Position numbers and translations under genes: made by a program
Notes under the pieces: generated by a model
The model's input: the letters and a program-made list of their open reading frames with translations, nothing else
Databases searched by the model: none
What the model was told of the DNA's origin: nothing
In this document: in pieces, positions 17,072 through 25,316 of the stretch
Layout of the letters: the number at the start of each line of letters is the position of its first letter
Numbering within the stretch: the stretch's first letter is position 1
DNA from: Porphyromonadaceae bacterium UBA7048
GTDB taxonomy: Bacteria; Bacteroidota; Bacteroidia; Bacteroidales; Muribaculaceae
Length of the DNA stretch: 42,330 nucleotides
NCBI GenBank assembly: GCA_002493945.1
Contig: DLAL01000028.1
Span: 1-42,330 of the forward strand
Direction: 5' to 3'

Positions 17072-18175
17072 TCACTTGACATGGACGCGTTCTGTGGGAG
17101 GAAGCTCGGAATTGCGGCGGTCGACGGCCTCGATGACTTCGTGTGCCAGGTGCATGAACGCCTGTGCCGAAGCCGTGGGTTCGAGGACGATGGGACGCCC
17201 GGAGTCGGAGTGGTCGCCTATGCCGGCCACCAGGGGGATGCGCGCCAGTACGGGCACGCCGAACTCGGCGGCGAGGGCGTCGACGTCCTTCTCCTGCCCG
17301 AAGAGGAAGTAGCGCTCGTCGGGATGCTTCTCGGGCGTGAACCATGCCATATTGTCGATGATACCGAGGACGGGCACGTTGATTTTCGGGTCGCGGAACA
17401 TGGCGATGCCCTTGCGGGCGTCGGCAAGCGCCACGAGCTGGGGTGTGGTGACCACGACGGCTCCGGTCAGGCCGAGGGTCTGCACCAGGGTGAGGTGGAT
17501 GTCGCTGGTGCCCGGGGGCATGTCGATGAGGAAGTAGTCAAGCTCGCCCCAGTCGGCCTGCTCGATGAGCTGCTTCAGAGCATTGGAGGCCATGGCTCCG
17601 CGCCACACGGCGGCACTGTTGGGGTCGATGAGGAAGCCGATGGAGAGAACCTTCACGCCGTAGGCCTCGGCCGGGATGATGAGTGGACGGCCGTCGACTT
17701 CGTGCATGAAGAGCTCTTCGCCCTCGAGTCCGAACATCTTGGGGATGGAGGGGCCGAAGATGTCGGCGTCAAGCAGTCCGACCTTGTAGCCCTCGGCGGC
17801 CAGCGCCACGGCGAGGTTGGCGGCCACGGTGGACTTGCCCACGCCGCCCTTGCCCGACGATACGGCCACGATGTTCTTAACACCCGGCAGCACGGGCGCC
17901 TTGACCGGCGCGGCCACGGGATTGCGGACGATGGTGTTGATTTCGACCTCGGCGTCAGGAGCGACCATATGTATGGCCGACTCGGCGGTCTTGAGGAGCG
18001 ATGCCTTGAAGGGGTCGGTGGCCTTGTCGAAAATCAGGCTGAAGGACACATGGTTGCCGTTGATGCGGATGTCATCCTCGACCATGTTCATCTCGATGAG
18101 GTTCTTGCCCGTGCCGGGATAGCGGACCGTGGCGAGGGCGTCGGTGATGAGAGAGGGATATAGAGTAGTGCTCAT
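17072..18175 (-). CDS. Mrp/NBP35-type P-loop ATPase, iron-sulfur carrier
   Basis: A MIP18-like (DUF59) domain lies at about residues 5-85, then a deviant Walker A P-loop SSGKGGVGKST (106-116), a DADIFGPSIP switch, and DMPPGTSDIHLT. Mrp/ApbC proteins carry and hand over Fe-S clusters. The C-terminal CxxC found in most Mrp proteins is absent: the region reads NMAWFTPEKHPDERYFLFG. This replacement is, as far as I recall, usual in Bacteroidetes, so cluster binding here must use other ligands or may differ. It lies 30 bases after trmB. Confidence 0.9.
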   Translation of the reverse strand: MSTTLYPSLITDALATVRYPGTGKNLIEMNMVEDDIRINGNHVSFSLIFDKATDPFKASLLKTAESAIHMVAPDAEVEINTIVRNPVAAPVKAPVLPGVKNIVAVSSGKGGVGKSTVAANLAVALAAEGYKVGLLDADIFGPSIPKMFGLEGEELFMHEVDGRPLIIPAEAYGVKVLSIGFLIDPNSAAVWRGAMASNALKQLIEQADWGELDYFLIDMPPGTSDIHLTLVQTLGLTGAVVVTTPQLVALADARKGIAMFRDPKINVPVLGIIDNMAWFTPEKHPDERYFLFGQEKDVDALAAEFGVPVLARIPLVAGIGDHSDSGRPIVLEPTASAQAFMHLAHEVIEAVDRRNSELPPTERVHVK

Positions 18176-18205
18176 ATGGTGTGCGTTTATGTCGTGAGAA
18201 ATCGT

Positions 18206-18985
18206 TCAGTCTTCATCGTCGCCGAGCATCTGCGGACACTCGATGTAGCCGCGCGAGTAGCTGCGGTAGGTGTCAAAGGGTATGTCGGCGGCCTCGGGCG
18301 GCTCCTGCAGCGCAGGCTCCGTGCCCGGGCGGAAGGCGAAGTACTTGATGGTGAGTCCGCGGTCGAGCCACTGCTGCTCGTAGTGGGTGCGGATGTTCAG
18401 GATGGGGTCGTCGTCGGCCAGCACTGCATAGAGGTCAGGCGTGTCGGTGACTGTCTCCAGTCCGTTGTAGCGGGCCATCATGCCCGTGTAGGTGTAGAGG
18501 AAGGGACTGTCGGTCTTGAGGTGCACCAGTCCGCCGGGAGCAAGGATGCGGCGGTACATCTCCATGAAGCGTGTGCCGGTCAGGCGCTTGTTGACCTTCT
18601 TCATCTGCGGGTCAGGGAAGGTGATCCATATCTCGGCCACCTCGCCGGGAGCGAAGAAGTACTCCAGCAGCTCTATGGACGTGCGCAGGAAGGCCACGTT
18701 GGTCATGCCGTCGCGCATGGCGGCGGTGGCACCGGCCCAGATGCGTGCGCCCTTGATGTCGATGCCTATGAAATTCTTGTCGGGGAACCGTCGGCCGAGT
18801 CCCACAGTGTACTCGCCCTTGCCGCAGCCGAGTTCGAGGACTATCGGGTGGCCGTTGTGGAAGAAATCCTCGTGCCAGCGGCCTTTCAGGGGGAATCCGC
18901 TTTCGCGGACTATGCCGAAAGGATACTGGAGTACAAGTGGATTGCCTTCGAGTTCTTTGAATTTACGCAGTTTGTTCTTTCCCAC
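18206..18985 (-). CDS. trmB: tRNA (guanine(46)-N(7))-methyltransferase
   Basis: This 259-residue SAM-dependent enzyme forms m7G46 in the variable loop of tRNAs. Motif I is LELGCGKGEYTVGL (about 50-63). The acidic loop GIDIKGARIW follows, and ITFPDPQMKKVNKRLTGTRF (about 121-140) is the family's substrate-site signature. The chain is complete, and the acidic C-terminal extension (CPQMLGDDED) is modest. It starts 21 bases after the LRR gene and precedes mrp, so it is the second gene of the minus-strand run. Confidence 0.95.
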   Translation of the reverse strand: MGKNKLRKFKELEGNPLVLQYPFGIVRESGFPLKGRWHEDFFHNGHPIVLELGCGKGEYTVGLGRRFPDKNFIGIDIKGARIWAGATAAMRDGMTNVAFLRTSIELLEYFFAPGEVAEIWITFPDPQMKKVNKRLTGTRFMEMYRRILAPGGLVHLKTDSPFLYTYTGMMARYNGLETVTDTPDLYAVLADDDPILNIRTHYEQQWLDRGLTIKYFAFRPGTEPALQEPPEAADIPFDTYRSYSRGYIECPQMLGDDED

Positions 18986-19006
18986 GATGAGTGTATGTTA
19001 GGTTAC

Positions 19007-20482
19007 TTATCTGGCTATCTTGAGAGTGGCCGAGCGGCCGTCGGATAGGGTGCACACCACCACATAGACGGCATCGGAGTGCGCCGAGGTGTCCACAGCC
19101 GCATGGTCGGAGTCTATGGCCACGTCGTCGAGGAGCAGACCCGAAAGGGTAAACAGCTGAAGCGCGGCGATTGTTGTGCCCGATGCCTCAACCAGCAGAA
19201 GCGCTCCCTCGAAGCGTCCGCGGATGGCCGACGGCACCGCCGTGAGGTGCTCGTCGGTAGTAGTGCCCTGGATGTCGAATTCCTGCCACTGGGGTGCGGC
19301 GCGGAAGGCGTCGATGGCCGATGCCGAGGCTGTGAGCACCACCTTGGACTGCTCGACGCCTTTGAATACGTCTGTGCCGAGCTGCGGCACTTCGTCGAGG
19401 GCGGAGGCATCGATATGCGACAGTGCCGTCATGCCCTCCATGGCGCCGTCGGATATGAGAGTGAGCGATGACGGGAGTTTCAGTCCGATCGCAGCGGAGC
19501 CCTTGAGGGCATAGCGGCCTATGGTGTCGAGACCGGCGCCGAGACTGACGGAGCCGAGCGACGAGGCTCCCCCGAGCATATAGTCGGAGTACCCGGCGAG
19601 GCGGTCAGGCAGGGTGAGCACCGCCAGCGACGGGCAGTCGAAGAAGAGTCCCTCGCCTGCCGTGGAGACGGATGCCGGAAGCACGGCATCTGTCAGCGAG
19701 CGGCAGTGCGCGAAAGCCCATGCGCCGACCGACGTCAGAGCCGACGAGGCGGCGAGATCGACCGTGACGAGACCCGAATTGTCGAAGGCTTCCGCCCCGA
19801 GTGTGCGCAGGTCCTTGCCGAAGCCGAATGACGTCAGAGCGCCGCACGACTCGAAGGCGCCCGTGCCGATGACGGCAAGCGCATCCGAAGCAGTGACCGA
19901 AGCCAGAGCCGTGCAGTCAGCGAACATCATCTCCGGCACTTCGGTGACGCCGGCAAGATTCACCGACGCGAGCGACGGGCAGCGGTGGAACACATATCCC
20001 AAGTAGGACGCCCCCGGCGCGAGAGTCACATCCGTGAGGTCGGGGCAGGCGGCGAAAGCGGCCATCCCGACAGAAGTGACTCCGGCAGGCAGCGAAAGCT
20101 CCGTGAGCCGGGAGGCGGCGAAAGCGTATTCGCCTATGGCAAAACTGCCGGAAGGAAAGGTCACCGACGACACCGGCGAGCCGGCGAAAGCGCCGTCAGG
20201 GATGGTGGAGGCGGGCCACACCGAGCGGCCGCCGACAGGCAGACCTTCATATGCGGCTATGGTGACGGCCGAAAGGTCGACAGTGCGGAGAGCGGGCATC
20301 GACGAGCCCATGAAGAAAAAGTCGGAGGCGTCGGCAGTGCCGGTCAGTCTGAGCTCGGCCACCTGTGAGGGGTCGGACAGGATGGCAGAAAGCTGCCCGG
20401 GGCGGCACTCCACATCGAGCGCCGAAACAGAGAGCGCCGGCAAGGCGCAGAAGAATATCGCAGTGATGAAATGTCGGGACAT
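19007..20482 (-). CDS. Secreted BspA-type leucine-rich repeat protein
   Basis: A signal peptide (about 1-21, ending LSVSA) precedes about a dozen BspA-like LRR units (LRR_5) at roughly residues 60-390; each repeats the pattern AFxxCxxLxxVxLPxxVxxIG. The C-terminal 50 residues (from TIAALQLFTLSG to ATLKIAR) resemble the C-terminal sorting domains of Bacteroidetes secreted proteins, with the usual VYVV...DGRSATLKI ending. BspA proteins bind extracellular matrix or other cells, and the target here is unknown. Its place at the head of an operon of housekeeping enzymes is unusual. A weak promoter is present upstream. Confidence 0.88.
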   Translation of the reverse strand: MSRHFITAIFFCALPALSVSALDVECRPGQLSAILSDPSQVAELRLTGTADASDFFFMGSSMPALRTVDLSAVTIAAYEGLPVGGRSVWPASTIPDGAFAGSPVSSVTFPSGSFAIGEYAFAASRLTELSLPAGVTSVGMAAFAACPDLTDVTLAPGASYLGYVFHRCPSLASVNLAGVTEVPEMMFADCTALASVTASDALAVIGTGAFESCGALTSFGFGKDLRTLGAEAFDNSGLVTVDLAASSALTSVGAWAFAHCRSLTDAVLPASVSTAGEGLFFDCPSLAVLTLPDRLAGYSDYMLGGASSLGSVSLGAGLDTIGRYALKGSAAIGLKLPSSLTLISDGAMEGMTALSHIDASALDEVPQLGTDVFKGVEQSKVVLTASASAIDAFRAAPQWQEFDIQGTTTDEHLTAVPSAIRGRFEGALLLVEASGTTIAALQLFTLSGLLLDDVAIDSDHAAVDTSAHSDAVYVVVCTLSDGRSATLKIAR

Positions 20483-20507
20483 TTGGAATCGATGAATATT
20501 TGTGGCA

Positions 20508-20539
20508 CAAAATTACTCATTTTCTGCTGTCTGACCAAG
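20508..20539 (-). promoter_or_regulatory. Probable promoter of the LRR-to-O-methyltransferase operon
   Basis: TAATTTTG (20515-20508) is a good -7 element. The -33 position, 20 bases upstream, reads CTTG (20539-20536) in place of TTTG. The start codon at 20482 lies about 20 bases past the expected start site. Confidence 0.55.
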
Positions 20540-20619
20540 TTCGGGAGCGCCGGAGTGTGCCGAAAGCGGCTCAAAAGAGGGTATAAAAGGGCTGTAACAG
20601 CAAAAAAAATCGTTAATTC

Positions 20620-20650
20620 TTTGCAGATTGCCGAAAAAGGGGTAACTTTG
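20620..20650 (+). promoter_or_regulatory. Promoter of the DUF177-rpmF block
   Basis: TTTG (20620-20623), a 19-base spacer and TAACTTTG (20643-20650) match the consensus exactly. The start codon at 20676 follows about 20 bases after the expected start site. Confidence 0.82.
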
Positions 20651-20675
20651 CAGAGTTTTTTCACACCACACCTAA

Positions 20676-21275
20676 ATGGGAAAGTTCACAGCATTCAAAT
20701 TACCGCTCAAGAGTCTCGGGGTCGGAACGCATGAGTTCGACTACAAGCTCGACAAGCAGTTCTTCACAAATATGGAGAGCGCCGATGTCCGCGACGCCGA
20801 CCTTGACGTGCACCTCACGGTGGTCTACAAGGGCGACTTCTACGACCTGACGTTCGCCATCACGGGCGACGTGACGCTCATCTGCGACCGCTGCCTGGAC
20901 GACCTGCACTTCCCCATCGACGCATCGTACCACATCACCGTCAAGTACGGCGACGACTACAACGACGACAGCGACGAAGTCCTCGAGATTCCCGAGAGCG
21001 ACGCCACGCTGAACGTAGCATACATGATCTACGACACCGTCGTACTCGCCATACCCATGAAGCACGTACATCCCCTGGGCAAGTGCAACCGCCAGATGAG
21101 CGCGATGCTGAAGAAACACCGTGCGCAGGCCGGCGACGAAGACGCCGATCTGGAAAACGAACTCATCGACGAAATCGACAATATCGACGCCGGACCTTCA
21201 TCGGAGCCGGAGAACACCGACCCGCGATGGAACGCATTGAGGAAACTCTCTTCCGACGACAACTTTACAGAATAA
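20676..21275 (+). CDS. DUF177/YceD family protein
   Basis: This 199-residue protein belongs to the YceD (DUF177) family, whose gene is found directly before rpmF in most bacteria, as here (21 bases apart). Family text includes the CDRC pair (LICDRCLDDLHFPI, about residues 70-83), the acidic middle, and PLGKCNRQMSAMLKKH near 128-143. YceD-like proteins have been linked to 23S rRNA accumulation and processing, so a role in large-subunit assembly is likely though not proven. The C-terminus is acidic. It is the first gene of the rpmF block. Confidence 0.9.
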   Translation: MGKFTAFKLPLKSLGVGTHEFDYKLDKQFFTNMESADVRDADLDVHLTVVYKGDFYDLTFAITGDVTLICDRCLDDLHFPIDASYHITVKYGDDYNDDSDEVLEIPESDATLNVAYMIYDTVVLAIPMKHVHPLGKCNRQMSAMLKKHRAQAGDEDADLENELIDEIDNIDAGPSSEPENTDPRWNALRKLSSDDNFTE

Positions 21276-21296
21276 AAAACCATAGAATAAAGAACA

Positions 21297-21482
21297 ATGG
21301 CACATCCTAAACGCAAACAATCAAAGACCCGTACCGCCAAGCGTCGTACCCATGACAAGGCTGTAGCCCCCACGCTGGCACTCTGCCCCAACTGCGGTGC
21401 ATGGCACATCTATCACACCGTATGCGGCGAATGTGGTTACTACCGCGGCAAGCAGGCTATCGTCAAAGACGAAGCTCTCTGA
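21297..21482 (+). CDS. rpmF: 50S ribosomal protein L32
   Basis: This 61-residue protein starts MAHPKRKQSKTRTAKRR, the basic RNA-binding leader of L32. It carries four zinc-type cysteines at 30, 33, 43 and 46 (CPNC..CGEC), so it is the zinc-binding form. The gene ends 189 bases before fabH. Confidence 0.97.
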   Translation: MAHPKRKQSKTRTAKRRTHDKAVAPTLALCPNCGAWHIYHTVCGECGYYRGKQAIVKDEAL

Positions 21483-21599
21483 TTCTTATCGTCCCGGCGC
21501 GTAATCCGGTGTCAGGCACAGCGTTCCTTGCGCCGCTCGTAATCTTTGGACTCACAGAGAGTACGGCGGCATAAGGACTACTTGTGTATGTGCGCCATC

Positions 21600-21624
21600 C
21601 TGCCATGCCCCGAGGGCCAGGCAG
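21600..21624 (+). promoter_or_regulatory. Hairpin in the leader of fabH
   Basis: CTGCC (21600-21604) pairs with GGCAG (21620-21624), and an inner GCCC/GGGC stem closes a CGA loop. It is followed by a (CT)n run. The position between rpmF and fabH suggests either a leader structure or a processing site; no role is established. Confidence 0.35.
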
Positions 21625-21671
21625 ACTCTCTCTCTCATTTACCCCCGTTTAATACTCATACACCTAAATAT

Positions 21672-22658
21672 ATGCTCAACGCCCGTATATCAGGCATTGC
21701 CTCATACCTGCCCGACGACATCCTCGACAACGAGATGCTCTCGAAGATGGTAGACACCAACGACGAGTGGATCACCACCCGCGTGGGCATCAAGGAGCGC
21801 CACATCCTGAACATGCCCGGCAAAGGATCGTCCTACCTCGGCATCAAGGCCGTGGAGAAACTCCTTGCCGAATACAAGGTCAATCCCGACGAAATCGACG
21901 TACTCATCTGCGCCACCTCCAACCCCGACTACCGCTTCCCCTCCACCGGTTCCATCATCGTGGAAGGCGCAGGCCTCAAGAACGCCTACTCCTACGACAT
22001 GGAAGCCGCTTGCGCAGGCTTCATCATCGCTCTTCAGGAAGCCCGCGCCTACATCTGCTCGGGCATCTATAAGAAGGTGATCATCGTCTGCACGGAGAAG
22101 ATGTCGTCGATGGTCAACTACAAGGACCGCTCCACCTGTCCCCTCTTCGGCGACGGCGCGGCAGCAGTGCTGGTAGAACCCACCGAGGACACCACCGTGG
22201 GCGTCATGGACGGCATATTCCACGTCGACGGCATTGGCCGCGAGCACCTGCTCATGCGCGCCGGCGGCTCGGCTCACCCCGCATGTCAGGAGACGCTTGA
22301 CGCAGGCGACCACCTCCTCTTCCAGGACGGCCGCGCCGTATACAAGCACGCCGTCACCAACATGCTCACCTCCACCCTCGACGTGATGGCACGCAACAGC
22401 CTCACCGCCGACGATGTGGCATACCTGGTGCCCCACCAGGCCAACCTCCGCATCATCGAGGCTGTGGCCGACCGCGCCAAGTTCCCCATGGACAAGGTGC
22501 TGGTGAACATCGAGCATACAGGAAACACATCGGCAGCTTCGATTCCAATCTGCCTGGACGAGTACAAGAACCGCCTCCACAAAGGCGACAAGATTGTCCT
22601 GACAGCATTCGGCGCCGGATTCACATGGGGAGCCATGTATCTGGTGTGGGACCTCTGA
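21672..22658 (+). CDS. fabH: Beta-ketoacyl-ACP synthase III
   Basis: The enzyme starts fatty acid synthesis by condensing acyl-CoA with malonyl-ACP. The ATG at 21672 gives MLNARISGIASYLPD and a normal 328-residue length. An open frame reaching back to 21546 has no family match. The catalytic triad is visible: Cys114 (EAACAGF), His255 (VPHQANLR) and Asn285 (EHTGNTSAAS). GAGFTWGAMYL ends the chain. Its position after rpmF follows the widespread yceD-rpmF-plsX-fabH pattern, but plsX is absent here. A terminator lies 30 bases after the stop. Confidence 0.95.
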   Translation: MLNARISGIASYLPDDILDNEMLSKMVDTNDEWITTRVGIKERHILNMPGKGSSYLGIKAVEKLLAEYKVNPDEIDVLICATSNPDYRFPSTGSIIVEGAGLKNAYSYDMEAACAGFIIALQEARAYICSGIYKKVIIVCTEKMSSMVNYKDRSTCPLFGDGAAAVLVEPTEDTTVGVMDGIFHVDGIGREHLLMRAGGSAHPACQETLDAGDHLLFQDGRAVYKHAVTNMLTSTLDVMARNSLTADDVAYLVPHQANLRIIEAVADRAKFPMDKVLVNIEHTGNTSAASIPICLDEYKNRLHKGDKIVLTAFGAGFTWGAMYLVWDL

Positions 22659-22687
22659 TTCCAGGCTGACAGAAACTCACAGGAAGG

Positions 22688-22720
22688 CCCGGCTCACATG
22701 ACACTGTGCGCCGGGTTTTC
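22688..22720 (+). terminator. Hairpin terminator after fabH
   Basis: CCCGGC (22688-22693) pairs with GCCGGG (22710-22715), with a further CACA/TGTG pairing inside, followed by TTTTC and another T run. Confidence 0.75.
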
Positions 22721-22771
22721 TAACTTTTAGGCCCCGCCCGTTGTTACTATATGTAACTGTATAAAAACTAC

Positions 22772-23713
22772 ATGACTGATATGGAAAACACCAATACACC
22801 CGACACCGCCCGCAACCTCCCGGTCGAAGTACCGTTCAAATCAGGGTTCGTAAACATCGTGGGCAACCCCAACGTGGGCAAATCCACACTGATGAACGAC
22901 CTCGTGGGCGAGCGCATCAGCATCATCACCCAGAAAGCACAGACCACGCGCCACCGCATCATGGGCATAGTCAACACACCCGAGTACCAGATAGTGTTCT
23001 CCGACACCCCCGGCGTGCTAAAGCCCAAGTACAAGATGCAGGAAGGCATGCTCGCATTCAGCCGCGAAGCCCTCACCGACGCCGACATCCTCCTCTACGT
23101 CACCGACGTGGTCGAAGACCCCACAAAGAACGCCGACTTCCTCGAAGCCGTCGCCAAGGAAAGCGTCCCCGTCATACTGGTCATCAACAAAATCGACCTC
23201 CTCAAAGGCCAGGGCGACCTCGAGAAGATAGTCGAGCGCTGGCGTTCCCTCCTCCCCAAGGCCGAGATATTCCCCACCTCCGCCAAGGAGCACTTCAACG
23301 TGCAGCCCCTGATGGCACGCATCGTCGAACTCCTCCCCAAAGGCGAGCCCTACTTCGGCAAGGACGCCCTCACCGACAAGCCCGCACGATTCTTCGTCAC
23401 CGAAATCATCCGCGAGAAGATACTCCTCAACACCGACAAGGAAGTGCCCTACTCCGTAGAGGCCATAGTCGAGAAATTCGAGGAGAAGGAGACATCCATC
23501 CACATCATGGCCGTCATCTACGTCGAGCGCGACAGCCAGAAAGGCATCCTCATCGGACGCGAAGGCTCCATGCTCAAGAAGATAGGCTCACAGGCACGCA
23601 AGGACATCGAGACATTCTTCGGCAAGCGCGTATACCTCGAACTCTTCGTCAAGGTAGAACCCAACTGGCGAAACCGCGAGAACAAACTCCGCGAGTTCGG
23701 CTACATCGAATAA
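22772..23713 (+). CDS. era: GTPase Era
   Basis: This 313-residue GTPase binds the 3' end of 16S rRNA and helps 30S subunit maturation. The G domain holds GNPNVGKS (31-38), the DTPG motif, NKID and the SAKEH region. The C-terminal KH domain (about 220-305) has ILIGREGSMLKKIG as its GxxG loop. The start carries a short non-conserved leader (MTDMENTNTPDTARN). The gene lies next to der, as often seen in Bacteroidetes. No clear promoter is seen in the 50 bases after the fabH terminator. Confidence 0.96.
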   Translation: MTDMENTNTPDTARNLPVEVPFKSGFVNIVGNPNVGKSTLMNDLVGERISIITQKAQTTRHRIMGIVNTPEYQIVFSDTPGVLKPKYKMQEGMLAFSREALTDADILLYVTDVVEDPTKNADFLEAVAKESVPVILVINKIDLLKGQGDLEKIVERWRSLLPKAEIFPTSAKEHFNVQPLMARIVELLPKGEPYFGKDALTDKPARFFVTEIIREKILLNTDKEVPYSVEAIVEKFEEKETSIHIMAVIYVERDSQKGILIGREGSMLKKIGSQARKDIETFFGKRVYLELFVKVEPNWRNRENKLREFGYIE

Positions 23714-23730
23714 TCCGCCGCAGAACGTAC

Positions 23731-23751
23731 GGACATGCCTCGGGCATGTAG
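23731..23751. repeat. Palindromic element, copy 1
   Basis: ACATGCC (23733-23739) and GGCATGT (23743-23749) form a perfect 7-bp inverted repeat around TCG, framed by GG and AG. A copy differing in one loop base lies at 37229-37249. It follows the era stop codon by 17 bases. Confidence 0.7.
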
Positions 23752-23755
23752 ACAA

Positions 23756-23787
23756 TTTGCAGAAGCGACAATTTTTTGTTAATTTTG
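23756..23787 (+). promoter_or_regulatory. Promoter of der
   Basis: TTTG (23756-23759), a 20-base spacer and TAATTTTG (23780-23787), followed by CATCC. The start codon at 23811 lies close behind. Confidence 0.8.
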
Positions 23788-23810
23788 CATCCTAATTGTA
23801 AATTAAAACT

Positions 23811-25130
23811 ATGGGACAACTCGTAGCTATCGTCGGCCGCCCCAACGTGGGCAAGTCGACCCTCTTCAACCGTCTGACACAGACCCGTACGGCCATCACC
23901 GACCCTACGGCCGGCACGACACGCGACCGCCAGTACGGCAAAGTGGAGTGGACGGGCAAGGAATTCTCGATAGTCGACACCGGCGGATGGGTGGTCAACT
24001 CCGACGACGTATTCGAATCGGAAATCAACAAGCAGGTCGAGCTTGCCATCGAGCAGGCCGACGAAATCCTCTTCGTGGTTGACTCCAAGAACGGCGTCAC
24101 CGACCTCGACGACCACGTGGCCGAAATCCTCCGCAAGTCGCGCAAGCCCGTCATACTCGTGGCCAACAAGGTGGACTCCAACGAGTGGGTCTACAACGTG
24201 CCCGAATTTTACTCCCTCGGTCTGGGCGACCCCTACCCCGTATCGGCAGTCAACGGCTACGGAACCGGCGACCTGCTCGACGAAGTAGTGGCAAAGCTCC
24301 CCGAGAAGGAAGATGACGAAGCAGCCGGACTCGAGGACCTGCCGAAATTCGCCATCGTCGGACGCCCGAACGCAGGCAAATCGTCGATCATCAACGCATT
24401 CATCGGCGACAACCGCAACATCGTCACCGACATCGCCGGCACCACCCGCGACTCCATATACACGCGCTACTCCAAGTTCGGATTCGACTTCTATCTGGTC
24501 GACACCGCCGGCATCCGCAAGAAGAACAAGGTGAGCGAGGACATCGAGTACTACTCCATCATCCGCTCCATACGCGCCATCGAAGCCTCAGACGTCTGCA
24601 TACTCATGCTCGACGGCACCCGCGGCATCGAGGCTCAGGACCTCAACATCTTCTCGCTGATACAGAAGAACAAGAAAGGCCTGGTCGTGGTAGTGAACAA
24701 GTGGGACCTGGTGGAAGACAAGTCCACGGCCGCCATCAAGCACTACGAAGCCGCCATACGCTCGCGTCTGGCTCCCTTCGACGACTTCCCCATCATCTTC
24801 ACCTCGGCCATCACCAAGCAGCGCATATTCAAGGTGCTCGAGACAGCCATCGACGTCTACAAGAACCGCAAGCGCACCGTCCCCACATCGCAGCTCAACA
24901 CCGTGCTGAAAGAGGACATCGACGCATATCCGCCGCCAAGCAACAAAGGCAAGTTCATCAAGATCAAGTACATCACCATGCTCAAGGGCGCCCAGGTGCC
25001 GACCTTCATCTTCTTCTGCAACCTTCCGCAGTGGGTGAAAGAGCCCTACCGCCGCTACCTGGAGAACAAAATCCGCGAGCACTGGGACTTCTGCGGCACG
25101 CCTATCAACGTGTTCATGCGCGAAAAGTAG
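23811..25130 (+). CDS. der: Ribosome assembly GTPase Der (EngA)
   Basis: Two tandem G domains carry GRPNVGKST (9-17) and GRPNAGKSS (184-192), with DTGG/DTAG switch motifs and NKVD/NKWD specificity motifs. The C-terminal KH-like domain (about 355-435) has QLNTVLKEDIDAYPPPSNKGK and ends in INVFMREK, typical of the family. Der is needed for 50S subunit assembly. The 439-residue length is normal. The gene has its own promoter and a strong terminator follows, so it can be expressed alone. Confidence 0.97.
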   Translation: MGQLVAIVGRPNVGKSTLFNRLTQTRTAITDPTAGTTRDRQYGKVEWTGKEFSIVDTGGWVVNSDDVFESEINKQVELAIEQADEILFVVDSKNGVTDLDDHVAEILRKSRKPVILVANKVDSNEWVYNVPEFYSLGLGDPYPVSAVNGYGTGDLLDEVVAKLPEKEDDEAAGLEDLPKFAIVGRPNAGKSSIINAFIGDNRNIVTDIAGTTRDSIYTRYSKFGFDFYLVDTAGIRKKNKVSEDIEYYSIIRSIRAIEASDVCILMLDGTRGIEAQDLNIFSLIQKNKKGLVVVVNKWDLVEDKSTAAIKHYEAAIRSRLAPFDDFPIIFTSAITKQRIFKVLETAIDVYKNRKRTVPTSQLNTVLKEDIDAYPPPSNKGKFIKIKYITMLKGAQVPTFIFFCNLPQWVKEPYRRYLENKIREHWDFCGTPINVFMREK

Positions 25131-25171
25131 GCCGCCTGCAAGCCTCCAGATGGAACAATAATCAATACCGC

Positions 25172-25218
25172 AAGCACCCCTGCGTCGTCCATAGGCCACG
25201 ACACAGGGGTGCTTTTTT
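25172..25218 (+). terminator. Strong intrinsic terminator after der
   Basis: AAGCACCCCTG (25172-25182) pairs perfectly with CAGGGGTGCTT (25204-25214), and GTCGT/ACGAC continue the stem around a 9-base loop. Six T follow from 25213 on. Confidence 0.9.
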
Positions 25219-25255
25219 CATGCCGCACACCGCCCATCCGGAAGATTCGTTTCAG

Positions 25256-25286
25256 TTTGTATTTCAGCGAATTTTCGCTAAATTTG
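25256..25286 (+). promoter_or_regulatory. Promoter of the TPR-like gene
   Basis: TTTG (25256-25259), a 19-base spacer and TAAATTTG (25279-25286) match the consensus. The ATG at 25317 follows after about 30 bases. Confidence 0.8.
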
Positions 25287-25316
25287 CAAGCGAGTTTCAA
25301 CCTTTAATCTTCTGTT

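Noticed and set aside
21546..21671. N-terminal extension of fabH
   Set aside because: The extra 42 residues lack family similarity and the normal FabH start is at 21672, so this is leader sequence.
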